Shown here: one piece after another, positions 9,459 to 19,980 of the stretch | Layout of the letters: each line of letters begins with the position of its first letter | Position numbering within the stretch: position 1 is the first letter of the stretch | From: Angiostrongylus vasorum | Lineage: Eukaryota > Nematoda > Chromadorea > Rhabditida > Metastrongylidae | Reading direction: 5' to 3' | Assembly (NCBI GenBank): GCA_018806985.1 | Contig: JADANN010000398.1 | Coordinates: 2,003,501-2,067,500, forward strand | DNA: 64,000 bases | The notes under the pieces: generated by a model | Databases searched by the model: none | Seen by the model: only the letters and a program-made list of their open reading frames with translations | What the model was told of the DNA's origin: nothing | Program-made: the position numbers and the translations under genes

Positions 9459-11214
9459 ATTTTGATCGTTTTACTATAATCTCAACCTCTTCGCATGTTT
9501 GGGTGTCCCTTAATTATCTCCAAGAAGAACTTTCTCAGATTATACTCATTTTACCATTTACCCAATAGTAACGAACATAAATACATTCACATGTATCATA
9601 TGACGGTAGCGCTGGGTTTTCATGCCAGCGTGCAGGTATTATGAAGATATTCAATCTAGCCCCTATTACCTACTTCATCACTCATTAGTCTCACGTGTAT
9701 TGTGGTCTAAATAACAGCTGTTATATTTAATCTTTCTTTTTATTTGACGTACGTTATTGCGGTAACACTTCCGAAATGCTCACTTGCTTTATTAATGCGT
9801 TCTAATCCTCATATGTAAATAGTATCTTTTTTACGAACCCTCGTTCCAGCTCCCTCATCATTTATGTTCTCAACTTTGTGGAGTTGCAAATTACCTTCGC
9901 CAGCATTTTCATTTAAAATTTGTGTAAAACATTGTGTTTGTTTTTTGCGCAGTTATCCTCCATCTATTGGTATCTGACTATTTTCGTGTGAATTTGAGTC
10001 TAACGTTTTTTTAATAAGTGGTGGTGGTGTGACAAAACATATGTGTGGCATGTTTGTTCAATAAACGTTTGCTGATGTCCAATTAAGTTTCACTAAATGG
10101 CTCCTGACATATTTGGACTAACCACTTTCATTTTTTTTGAAAATGATAAGTATCTGTGAAGGATGAATGTCTCTAAGCTGTTGCCATTTAAATTAGTGGA
10201 ATGTGATAATGATAAGCGCGGCAGTGGTAGTGATTGATTCGCACGCTGTGGCACTAAAGTTTCCGTACCTCAGGGTGCGGAAGTTCCTAAGAGATTTGTC
10301 GGGGATCAGCGAACTCTGATGACAAACATTGATCTTGCCTAATTGTTTAGTTTTGTGAGCATTGGCAATTCTTTGAATATTTGAAGCTTCCACTGATTCA
10401 TAATATCATCCGAGCTGATTCAACGCTTTCATAGAACTGTAAATCAATTGACCTAGAAAGGTTCACGAAGAACTCGAATTGCTTGACGGCAGCATCTATG
10501 CTTAAGTAAAGCTGGATGTCGCGAAGCTCTATAACCACTTTTTCGACTATTCGATTCCTCGAACTTCTCACTCGTATTGAGTTTTTTTTGTTTGAACAAA
10601 TTCATAGTGTAGAACTAGGTGTACAAAAAAACTTTTTTTTAATGAGTGACGTCAAGTTGGACGCTCACATGTGTTGTATAGATGTAGGAGAGCTTCAACA
10701 CCGCCGACTTCGCATTTTATTGGAGGAAGCGGCACTAGGAATTCGAAAGAATGGAGACGGTGTATTCGCTGGAACAAGGCTATCAGAGAGCTCTAAGATT
10801 TGAAATATGCTGCATTGCCTACAAGAAAGGCTCGAACTAGATGTAGAGGCTGTGAGACATATTAACGCATTAAGTACTTCAGTGGACTTTATACTAAGTC
10901 TACATCACCTGCGCGAAATTCCATTTGAAGACTATTTATTGTGGGTAAGAATTAAGAGATTTATGTGAAGATTGCTCATTATAGAGACTCTTCAGACTTT
11001 AGATTTTATATAGGGGTTGTTAATTCCATGTAAGGCTTGAAAGTTGTATTTGGAGCAGATAATCAGTAACATTTTGAGAGTCTCCATTGTGTGAAGCGCT
11101 TCATGTCTTAAAAAGATTTAACAAGTGCAATTCTTTAAAATTAGTTGTGGGCTTGCGTTTTCAAATTTTAAAGCTAAAGTATCGGATTCCACGGATCTCC
11201 TTCATATGACGGAT
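9459..11214 (+). other. cyk-4 3' flank and unassigned spacer
   Basis: The 3' UTR probably runs to the AATAAA at 10060-10065. Beyond it, an open frame from 10642 (MSDVKLDAHMCCIDVG) runs about 53 codons to a stop at 10801, in a setting with no splice partners. I do not recognise it. No other coding signal was seen. Confidence 0.4.
10060..10065 (+). terminator. Candidate polyadenylation signal of cyk-4
   Basis: This is the first canonical AATAAA downstream of the stop at 9458, giving a 3' UTR of about 600 nt. Variant hexamers (CATAAA near 9577) lie closer, so the true cleavage site could be earlier. Confidence 0.4.
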
Positions 11215-11344
11215 CCCGATAGCGGGTTAGTCGCGAGGCTACGTGGCGTGTGCCCAGGTGGCCGATAGGGGGGGTTAATCACGGGCCAAAAGCGACCTTT
11301 GTTTCCCTGAGATGCAGGTGGATCCAGGGGATGGACTCCCTGTT
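11215..11344 (+). repeat. Repeat fragment fused to the RTE relic
   Basis: CGCGAGGCTACGTGGCGTG and CCCAGGTGG recur in altered form at 53000-53110 (CTCGAGAGGCTACGCAGTGC, then CCCAGGTGGTGGG). This is a separate low-copy repeat joined to the 5'-truncated LINE that follows. Confidence 0.45.
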
Positions 11345-13625
11345 TCTGCTGCCCCGACATGGGAGTCTCCCATTGGAGAGTACCATAACGAAATAGACCA
11401 CATCATAGTAAATAGAAGGTTTTGCCTAACCGATGTTGCTGTTGTCCCAAAATTCCACACAGGATCAGACCATCGTCTTCTTCGTGCAAGATTCTATTTC
11501 TCGCGGGTAGGAGAAAAAAGCCGCTAGTATCAAAAAACCGAAGTGCTACAACCACTACATACTGGTACTTATTTAATTCATTAGTCCGCTGTTGGGAAGA
11601 TGCCGTTGTCGATAGCATCGACGAAGAATACAGTCGGCTCATTCAACACCTTCATGTTAGCGCTATGAAAGCTGAGAGTTCGAAAGCCACCAAGAGACGT
11701 CTGTCTCCAGAAACACTCGAGCTGATACGCAAGCGTGGAATCGCACGAGCTGCAGGGAGCCGGGAACTAACGTCCGGACTTGCAAAACAATGCAGACAGG
11801 CGATAAAAGAAGATCTTAGAGAGAGAAGAGCAGCAGTAATGGTCGAAGTTACACAGGCTGGGAAAAGCATTCGCAAAACCCACCGAAGCTTCACCAGTTA
11901 CACGACCAAGATGATTGCACTCCGACGCCCAAACGGAACAGTTACAGCGTCCAGAAACGGAATGGAGAAAATCATTCACGAATACTACTCAGATCTCTTC
12001 GATAGCCACGTCCACATCCCGTCATATGAAATAAAGCAGGATGGATATGTTTTACTGTCGGTTCTCCTTTCCGAAATCTGATATGCCATTTCGTCGCTGA
12101 AAAATCGAACAGCATCAGGTCCGGACAGGATAAGAGCAGAACACCTGAAGAACCTTCCGCCAGTCCTCGTAAACACACTGGCTCGGCTCTTCACATGTTA
12201 CCTGTCTGAATGCAAGGTCCCTACTCAGTGGAAGACCAGCAAGACCGTGTTCTTGTTGAAGAAGGGTGACCTACACGATATCGGCAACTATCGCCCAATC
12301 TGCTTGTTCTCTGTCGTCTACAAACTTCTCACTGGAGCGATCCTAAACAGGACTGACAGAACACTGGACGAAGGAGAGCAAAGTGAGCAAGCAGGGTTTC
12401 GAAGAGGATTTAGTACGATGGACCACATCTACACGATAACAAATATCACTGAAGTATCACGAAAGTATAAAAGACAGCTCTGCCTCATTTCATCGATTTA
12501 AAGCAGGCCTTTCACTCAATTGAGATGGAAGCAGTCATGGAAGCTTTTGATAGTCAAGGAGTCCCTACTGAGCACATAAAGATTCTTCGTAAGCTGTATA
12601 AAAGTTTCACAACCAAGGTAGCACCATTCTACAACGATATTAACATTGATGTGAAAAGAGTGGTTAGGCAAGGTGACACTATCTCGCCAAAATTATTCAC
12701 CGCCACCCTCCAGAACGTCATGCGAACATTGGAATGGGATAATATGGGAGTGAAAATCGATGGCCGGCAATTACACCACCTTTGCTTTGCTGATGACATC
12801 GCCCTTATAGCAGCAAGCATTAGCCAAGCGGAACGTATGCTTGCCGACTTTGATAAATCCTGTGGAAAGATTAATCTTCGATCAAATCTCAGAAAAAACG
12901 ATGATCATAAGGAACGGATTGGTTACGTATTCCCAATTCATGCTCAACGAAACGAATATCTCCGAATGCTCTAGTTAGCTCTAGTTATGTCTGTCGAGGT
13001 CGGGAAATCAGCATGGTGAACGCCTTAGCTTCAGAGTTGAGCAGAAGGAAACGAGCGGCTTGAGGAGCTTTTAAGAGCATCGAAGATGCAGTGAAGAGAA
13101 CAAATAATACCCGACTCCGTGACCACCTTTTCCACTCAACGGCACTTCCTGCCCTAACTTATGCGAGAAATCTGGTCGTTTGCTTAAGCAGGATGAAAGA
13201 TCACTCAGCGTTCTTGAACATGCAGTCGAAGTGACCAGGCTAGGAGTATCCCGTTTCACACAAGTAAGGGAAGGGATCCGAAGCTCCGACTTGCGTCAAC
13301 GATGAAAAATCAAAGATGCCGTTCTGTACGCCAAACAGTCGAAGATAAGGTGGGCCGAACACGTAATGCGTATGAATGACAACCGATGGACGAGAGCCGT
13401 TAGTGACTGGATTCCTCGGATGTTAAACGCACTCAGCAAGAGCACCGACCCGATGGTCAGTGTTCTTCACGAAGAGCTTAAAACAAAGATATGATGCTCG
13501 AGGAATTCCTAGAGCGAGCAAAACCCATTGGGCTACTCTTGCACGCGACAGGGAAAAATGGAAGGTTTAATGGCGCTCGTTCGAGTCACTCGACGATCAA
13601 CGGGACTACAGATGATACAGGTGAA
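11345..13625 (+). pseudogene. RTE-clade LINE, 5'-truncated and frameshifted
   Basis: The order of segments is that of an RTE non-LTR retrotransposon. It starts with the end of an AP endonuclease (YHNEIDHIIVNRRFC, GSDHRLLRARF; 11376-11500). A linker follows (KRGIARAAGSREL), then the reverse transcriptase (NYRPICLFSVVYKLLTGAIL, EQAGFRRGFSTMDHIYTI; 12283-12440). Next come VRQGDTISPKLFTATLQN near 12660 and the catalytic FADDIAL at about 12787-12807. The C-terminal domain ends near 13620 with HWATLARDREKW. At least four frame changes or stops break the frame (12081, 12500, 12973, 13310 region), so no active protein is made. The catalytic DD pair is still visible. Confidence 0.88.
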
Positions 13626-13637
13626 GTATTGGATTAG

Positions 13638-13965
13638 GGGGCGGGGATGGCTCAGTGGTTAGTGATTCCGTCTATCAGGAAACAAAAGGCTCCAGGTTGA
13701 TCCCCCGCCCCAAAGCTCTCCTCCAATCCACATGGAGCCCCTTAGCCCGGCTTTCTCCAAGATTGCAAGGAGAATCGACCCGACCAGTATTCTGCCGCAT
13801 TCATGAAGAAGACGACTCAAACAGCAGTTGGAATAAGACGCGGAATGTTTGAAGACCATAATGGATGATGAGTGCGAGAAAAGCCAGTCGTACACAAGAT
13901 GTCCTGGGATCCGTGCAGCAGATGTGATGATGAGTCATGTAATAATGTACTAAAAATAGTTATCA
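13638..13965 (+). mobile_element. SINE-E copy: tRNA-like head with SINE-D-type tail
   Basis: The head GGGGATGGCTCAGTGGTTAG (A-box-like) and AGGTTGATCCCCC (B-box-like) lead into a body of its own. The tail GTCCTGGGATCCGTGCAGCA, then GATGATGAGTCATG, resembles the SINE-D tail at 51045-51085. It starts about 13 bp after the RTE C-terminal end, so it may have inserted into the LINE's 3' region. Confidence 0.65.
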
Positions 13966-14642
13966 CATTGACATTAACCTCTTGGTAATGTTCTAAACCA
14001 TGAAACCAAGAACGGAACGAGAGAAAATTCATGAAAACCGAAAGTGTCTAGGCTTCATTCACCAGTTCAAAATTAAAACAACAAGATTACGTTGACGTGA
14101 CAATGAGATTTGATTTTGTTCTCCACATATTGTATCTGTCTAGTATAAAGTCCGGTAACATTTGCTCGTTTTTTCAAACTGGAACCTTCTTGCCATGAGG
14201 ATGGCTTAGGCTGGGTCTTGGCTTTTGCTCTTGTGTCGTTCTTCTACTGGATATCAGTTCTATCTCGAAAAAATAGCGACGCCAATCAATACCAGTACCA
14301 ACGATCGAAATGTGCATTTATCACACTTAAGCCGTTTTATTCCGACTAGTCGTTGCTTCTTACATCAAAGAAGTTAGTTGCGTGGATCATGAGGAACGTA
14401 CGAGTTTCAAATCGTCTTTTGTATAGAACTTTCTATGAAACTTAGTTACCAATGTATCTTATGTGTAATGGTTACAAGCGGTTTAATGCTGGAAAGTGTT
14501 ACTGAGGGTCAAACGTGTCGATCTGCAACTGTAGTTCACCGTTTAACAGGTTCGTCCAATCTGTGAAGAATCCTCGAATTTCCACCGAAAGCGTTACCAA
14601 TGAATAAATCTACTCTAGTAATTGCCACCCGCTTAATAAAAA
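13966..14642. other. Unassigned spacer
   Basis: I see no coding exon, repeat copy or structured element in this stretch. Confidence 0.3.
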
Positions 14643-14657
14643 CCTGGTCTAAGGATA

Positions 14658-15035
14658 TCATTTTTTTATTTTATTTTATTTGGCTCGTCTTCACGTCTAC
14701 TATGCGGATCCCAGCATTTCTTACATTCATTTCGTTCCCTAGCATCCATCATCCACGAAGATCTTCGATCTTTACGTGTGGCTTCGGTTGCTGCTTGAGG
14801 ATTTTCATTTCATGTTCAACGTCGTAGAATGCTGGTCGAGCAGTTCTCCCAGGAGTCCTGAGATAGCTGGGCTGAAGCGTTCCCTGTTGGATTGCATAGA
14901 GTGATTTTTTTCCCCGACAAGTCCGGCACCAACTTCCCGACCCCCGAGGGATGAGAGGCTTGGTTGGCCCGGTCCGGAATCGAACTAGCACAATGCTCGT
15001 GATGACGGACATCACTACCACTGTGCTATCCGCCC
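14658..15035 (-). mobile_element. SINE-D copy with a 15-bp target-site duplication
   Basis: On the minus strand the head is GGGGGCGGATAGCACAGTGG with GTTCGATTCCGG (B box). The core CCTCGGGGGTCGGGAAGTTG and GGACTTGTCGGGG follows, then an internal AT-rich tail ending in oligo-A. It is flanked by CCTGGTCTAAGGATA at 14643-14657 and CCTGGTCTAAAGATA at 15036-15050 (one mismatch). The poly-T at 14660-14685 is the A-tail seen in reverse. Confidence 0.85.
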
Positions 15036-15050
15036 CCTGGTCTAAAGATA

Positions 15051-15765
15051 ATAAAACAATAGTGTTGAAATCGACCGTTATTTAACCTCGGTAATGTACG
15101 TTAGCCGATTAAACATCTTGTGTCGACGTCGTGTAAGATCAACAACATAAACACAAAGATAGCAAACATCACTCAAATCCATAAAATTGATGGATGCACG
15201 TGGTACGTGAGAATGCCCTGAGCAAGTCATTATCGAACACTGATCGTTCAAGTATTCAAACACAAGTGGGTAAAACATTGATAAATTTATAAACTGAACT
15301 GTTTCAATTCCATATATTTATATTAAGTAGTTTCTGTTACTTTCTCAGCTACATGACAACGTCCATTTGAATCACCGAAGTGAAACTGCTCACCTAAGTT
15401 CAGAGAGAACAGAAAGTAAACGCACAGACACACAGACGCATACAAATTTAATACTCGCAAACCCTGGTGAGAGAGTGAGAGAAAGAGAGAGAGAGAGGAA
15501 GAGAGGGAGAGAGGGTGGGTGAGGAAGAGAGGAAAGAAGAACGAATTCTGTTACTAATATTTGTCGGTGCTTCAATACATCACCAATGGTCTTAAAACAA
15601 TCGTCAATAGTACGAGTCAGGTAGCTCCAGATAATTGAGAATGATTCTCCTTCTTTCTAACCAAGAACTGATAGCGACTAGAACTGTTCAGTATGTCAAA
15701 GAAACCTACATGAAATAATACCGGTAACAGAACCAAAGGTGCTCGCAACGGGCGTCCGTTAAGCT
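15051..15765. other. Unassigned spacer with a GA-rich microsatellite
   Basis: At 15467-15540 there is a (GA)n-type tract with AGAGAGAGAGAGAGAGG-like runs. The remainder shows no exon or known repeat. Confidence 0.5.
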
Positions 15766-15767
15766 CT

Positions 15768-16340
15768 AACCCTTTCACGACCGCAGCTAACTTTGTGTGA
15801 CAGGTCTACTCGACCGAATGTTACTGGTGCGCGATCGAAGTGTGCATTGATATCAACATGTACGGTGGGTGAGTCCACTCAAAAGGCGTCACCTACAGGT
15901 TTTTCTTGGTTATCGTTCTATTACTTACTAACTTCACAAGTTTTCGGCGTCTCTCTTACTTCCGCGTATCCACTATGCTCTTCTGCTCCCTATTTTTCGA
16001 CACCTGCAGTATGTGATCTAATTCTTGCATGTGGTGGAAAAACGTGGTTTCTTTAGATTTTCCATTGTTTCTCTAACAGTTGAAGATTTCTGCTTCTGTT
16101 GCTTGTTTCTTATATCCACCGATTTCACTCCACCTCCCGAAAACGTTTTTTTGTGAGTATAGCGCATTGAAATCACCTATCTATGGAACGGCTGCAGCAT
16201 AAAATTAGTGTTCGACGAGCTATCGATTGACTACAAAAAGTCTGACAAAAAAGCTCTGTGCTACGAAATAGGCATGAGAAAAGCCTATGCATTGAAATCA
16301 AGATGCACAGTCTGTGACGTACAGCAGCATATATATATAC

Positions 16341-16380
<40 letters not shown>

Positions 16381-16436
16381 ATACATATATATATATCGAA
16401 ATTAATGCACATGGTCGTGAGAGGGTTAAGCGCAAC
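15768..16436. mobile_element. piggyBac-like non-autonomous TTAA element
   Basis: The left end CTAACCCTTTCACGACC (15768-15784) and the right end GGTCGTGAGAGGGTTAA (near 16415-16431) are inverted repeats. The termini read CCCTTTCACGACC next to (T)TAA, as expected for piggyBac-superfamily elements (TTAA target, ends starting CCC). No transposase frame lies inside, and an AT microsatellite has expanded in it. The left TTAA is mutated to CTAA. The element ends about 180 bp below the kcc stop codon. Confidence 0.55.
16327..16396. repeat. (TA)n microsatellite
   Basis: Nearly pure TATATA interrupted by single C bases, about 70 bp. Confidence 0.95.
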
Positions 16437-16617
16437 TGGCAAGCTTTGATGAGCCATTAAGAGTAATGTATGGGTTGTTTTAGATTTAAATGCTGTATCT
16501 CAGGGCATTATGAAATGAGCATGGCGTTTACAGTGGCGTACCCGCAGTGCAAGAACAAAGCAGAAACTGCTGAAAAAAGCAGAATATTCGCTCGGCGTGG
16601 TCGTGACAGAGGAGCGG

Positions 16618-19600
16618 CTATGAATAGATGGTGATGACTTCTGCGCCCGTGCCTCGCACCAGTAACACCCGATTCAATCCTTCTGTCAACGCCTCAATGA
16701 ACTCCATATCTGAAAAGGGTTGGGAATGATTAAACATACCCTGAAGATGGGATACGATTTAAAAAAATGTCAGTGATCCTTGAAATTCCAAGATTATTAA
16801 TAAAAATACCAAATTTGACTTAACAGCCAGTAAAACGAATTTTTGAACAGCCTATGGGTTAGATATTTAGTTATTTGATATCAATCGATGAACCTTACTA
16901 GCGACCTCCATCTAACTTTTGCAAGAGAGTGAGGATTTCTGGAACTGAGATGTGATTTTTTGAAGTTTTTCGAGAAATATCTTGTAAAGCGTTTGGCAGT
17001 GATCAGTCTCCGGGAGATGCGCAGTGTATTCAGCTTCTTCACGCATCGTAGGGGTGATTGAGCACGTATTTGTCCTTCACAGTTACTTGAAGAGGCCTAC
17101 CGATGTATCAAACGTTTATCCTCCCAGATTGGAATTTGCTAGCGCTGAAAGAATGATTAGCGAGGAGCACGGGATCAAACCAACGACGTTATGCGTATTG
17201 AAGGACATGTCTAACTAGTGAGTTACACATGGACGGTCTTGTAATCAAGTAATTCTAATAATTGAAACAAAATGACAGTATAGTTTACGTGGTACTAGAA
17301 TAAGCACTAATAATAGAGTGAAAACTATTTTCTAAATTTTTATCTAAAAGTAATCCATTATGGACCATAGCTAAATCCTGCTTAAAAATGGCTTCTACAC
17401 GAATTCTACTCCAATTTTTACTGCCTAGGGTGTTTCTGGGTGTCGAGCTGCGATGTACTGCAGGAGTTCATGGCCCATCAAGGTCTTCGAAGCCAAAGAA
17501 GATACATTCGCATCTCAAAACCCAGGTAGTATTAAATGCATAGTATGACAGTCTAGTGAGCTATCAGTGGTTACTTTCACGCTAAAGACAGTAGAACTTC
17601 TTATTAGAAGACCTCATACTGAACATTTTCTTCGTATCTGTATACCATTTGTAACCCAGTGAGAAGGTGGGCTTTACTTGTGCCGTCTGGATGATGAAAG
17701 GATGGCAGGCATTACAGGTGGTGTGGATTTTGGCGTATATCCATGATTTTTCGTTCTCTAATGCAGACATCTTTTTTACAACGAAGGAGCAAAAGCCTGA
17801 CAAAAAACTCAGCAGATCTTGGGCTTGGCTATTATATTATGTATTTCAGTATGATTGATATTGATACGTTAGAGTTTAAACCATTATTGACAGCATTCGA
17901 TTATACCCTCTTGCATCGTACTCGATCGGCCGCTCTACGAACAACAGAAATCGTCGGTGTTACAGTACAACGAATCTAGTTTGATTAACAGCGGTTAGCG
18001 ATTGCTTCTAGTGAAAAACCTGGGTACGTTCTACTACGACTATACTAGCAATTCGAGCAAAATCACATTCCACTAGCATTCAATACGTACATAACGAGAA
18101 ATGAAGGGAGATCTTCAAGCCACAGCTGAAGCATTCACGACCCCGACCAATTCCATGGATGGTGGGTGCGAGGCAAGGAAACCACGAAAGACGTGCTTGG
18201 GCCGCACGACATTTGAGGATGGGCCATCTAACCATGGATCATTAGCTCTTATATAAATGGTAAATACTACACATAAACGGATTTAGTTTGTGAGTAACAC
18301 AGGATGAGTTCTCAACATTGTCACTTACAGTAGGTGTCCGAATCATGATCGGGTGGTCCAGGAAGGTTCACGATGAGCAGCTGGCAATCATGGGATTTCT
18401 GCCTCATTAGCTCGTTCAGTTTCACTGCTGTATGCATCTTATGCACGTTGTAGCGTCGTTTCCGCCGTTTCTCCTCGGCGTCGCGCTCCAGAGTACCATT
18501 TCCCGGCTGGTGGATCTGAACATCTGATATAGAAGCGAAGAAAAAACAGATATATGCGCGACAAATATGAAGAAGGGTATTGCTAATAAAACCTTATCAG
18601 AAAGAAGCCTAACAGTTTCTGCCGACTATATAGATGGCAGTGAGAGTCGTGATCTGAAAATCAAAATCAACAAAATTCACAATATCCGCTTTGAGCTCTC
18701 GATTTCAATTCGCTATCCAAGGGCGCATGTGGCGCAGTGGTTGGAGGCGCCTCTGCGACACACGTGGGAAATCGATTCCCGCGCCCATGGCTCACCAAGC
18801 CTTCCATCCCTCCGGGGTCGGCAAATTGGTACCAGACTTGTCTGGGAGGATAGCAGCACTGGCTCGATACATCGGTAGGCCACCGCGAGTAGTTGTAAAG
18901 GTCAGATGTGCATTTAATCACCTCCAACGATGCCTGATGAAGTCGGATGCACGGCGCATCCCGCAGAGATTGATCAACGCCGAGAGCTTTATGCTTTTTA
19001 TCCAAGAATACCTTCCAGTGGCTTACTGTCTCATCGTGGCTGGGAGGTGTTCCTGGGTGTCGGGCTGCGATGTACAGTGGGGAATTCTCCCCAGCAGGGT
19101 CTTCCAAGCCGAGAAGGAGTCCAGCGTTTCTATAAGGAAGCCTAGCTAAGAGTAAACCAATACCAGGAACGACCACCGTCCTGGTATCAAACCGGTCACA
19201 TTGTGGCAAATTCCCCTCTGATCAACAAGGGCGGCGACTGCCTGTGGTGGTGATGACCTGGGGCAGACTTTGGCCTGACCTTGTGACTCCAGGGAACTCA
19301 TAAACTGTAGACTGTTGGCTAAACCAACAAAACTCCGAAAAAGTGGAGATTATGCTGCGGCCCGCATAAGAGAGTGACGACGGGCCATCCAAGCATACAA
19401 GTTTCCAGAAATAAGCTAGGTATCAGTCGATGAATCTTAAACAACTACTCCGACAAATTTTTTTCAAACTAACTTTATAGTTTTCCGGCTTTTTTAAAAT
19501 TCCTATTCATATTGCGACTTAATGAACGGTTTTTTGATTCGTCGAATTCTCATTGAAGCAAGGACACAAAATGAAGACCAGATAACTTGTATAAGCACCT

Positions 19601-19980
19601 TGAAAATGACCATGGAAGTTTAAGAAGTCGTCAACAGTCTACAGTTTATGAGTTTGTATCGACGTATAGAACAAAGTGCAAATGCTCACATCGTCCAGAA
19701 TACCCACATCGCTGAAGCGCACTCCTTTGCTTTCGACTTTGGCAGATTTCTTCGACTCGGAGTCGGCCGTGCCCTCGGACACCACATCAAGAGTGTTCTC
19801 CACAGGCAAGACCGGCTCATCTTCGTTAATTTTGCTCAGCTTTCGTTCCCTCACAACCTCTTCAATATGCGTCTGTAGATCCTTCTCACGATCTGCCTTA
19901 TTTAGATTTTTCAGCAGTTTCGAACGCTCCTCCATTTTCAGGGTTCGCTCGTACGTGTAATCCGAGATATCTGAGTCTGG
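16618..19980 (-). CDS. kcc: kcc exons 22-24: phospho-regulated C-terminal tail
   Basis: Exon 19690-19980 encodes [20 protein letters not shown], matching the vertebrate SAYTYERTLMMEQRS block with its WNK-SPAK-regulated threonine. A charged linker follows. Exon 18329-18515 uses the inner of two AG acceptors (GTTCAG) to stay in frame. It encodes [15 protein letters not shown], which carries the second conserved regulatory threonine, and [10 protein letters not shown]. Exon 16618-16709 encodes [20 protein letters not shown] and ends EVITIYS. Both regulatory threonines being present suggests that shut-off by WNK/SPAK-type (WNK-1/GCK-3) kinases is conserved; that is inferred. Confidence 0.94.

Noticed and set aside
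10642..10800. Small open frame MSDVKLDAHMCCIDVG downstream of cyk-4
   Set aside because: No family resemblance, no splice partners, stops soon in all frames. Described only as an unassigned frame.
16327..16396. TA tract as an origin or telomere-like element
   Set aside because: A plain microsatellite inside a transposon. No telomeric TTAGGC repeats were seen.
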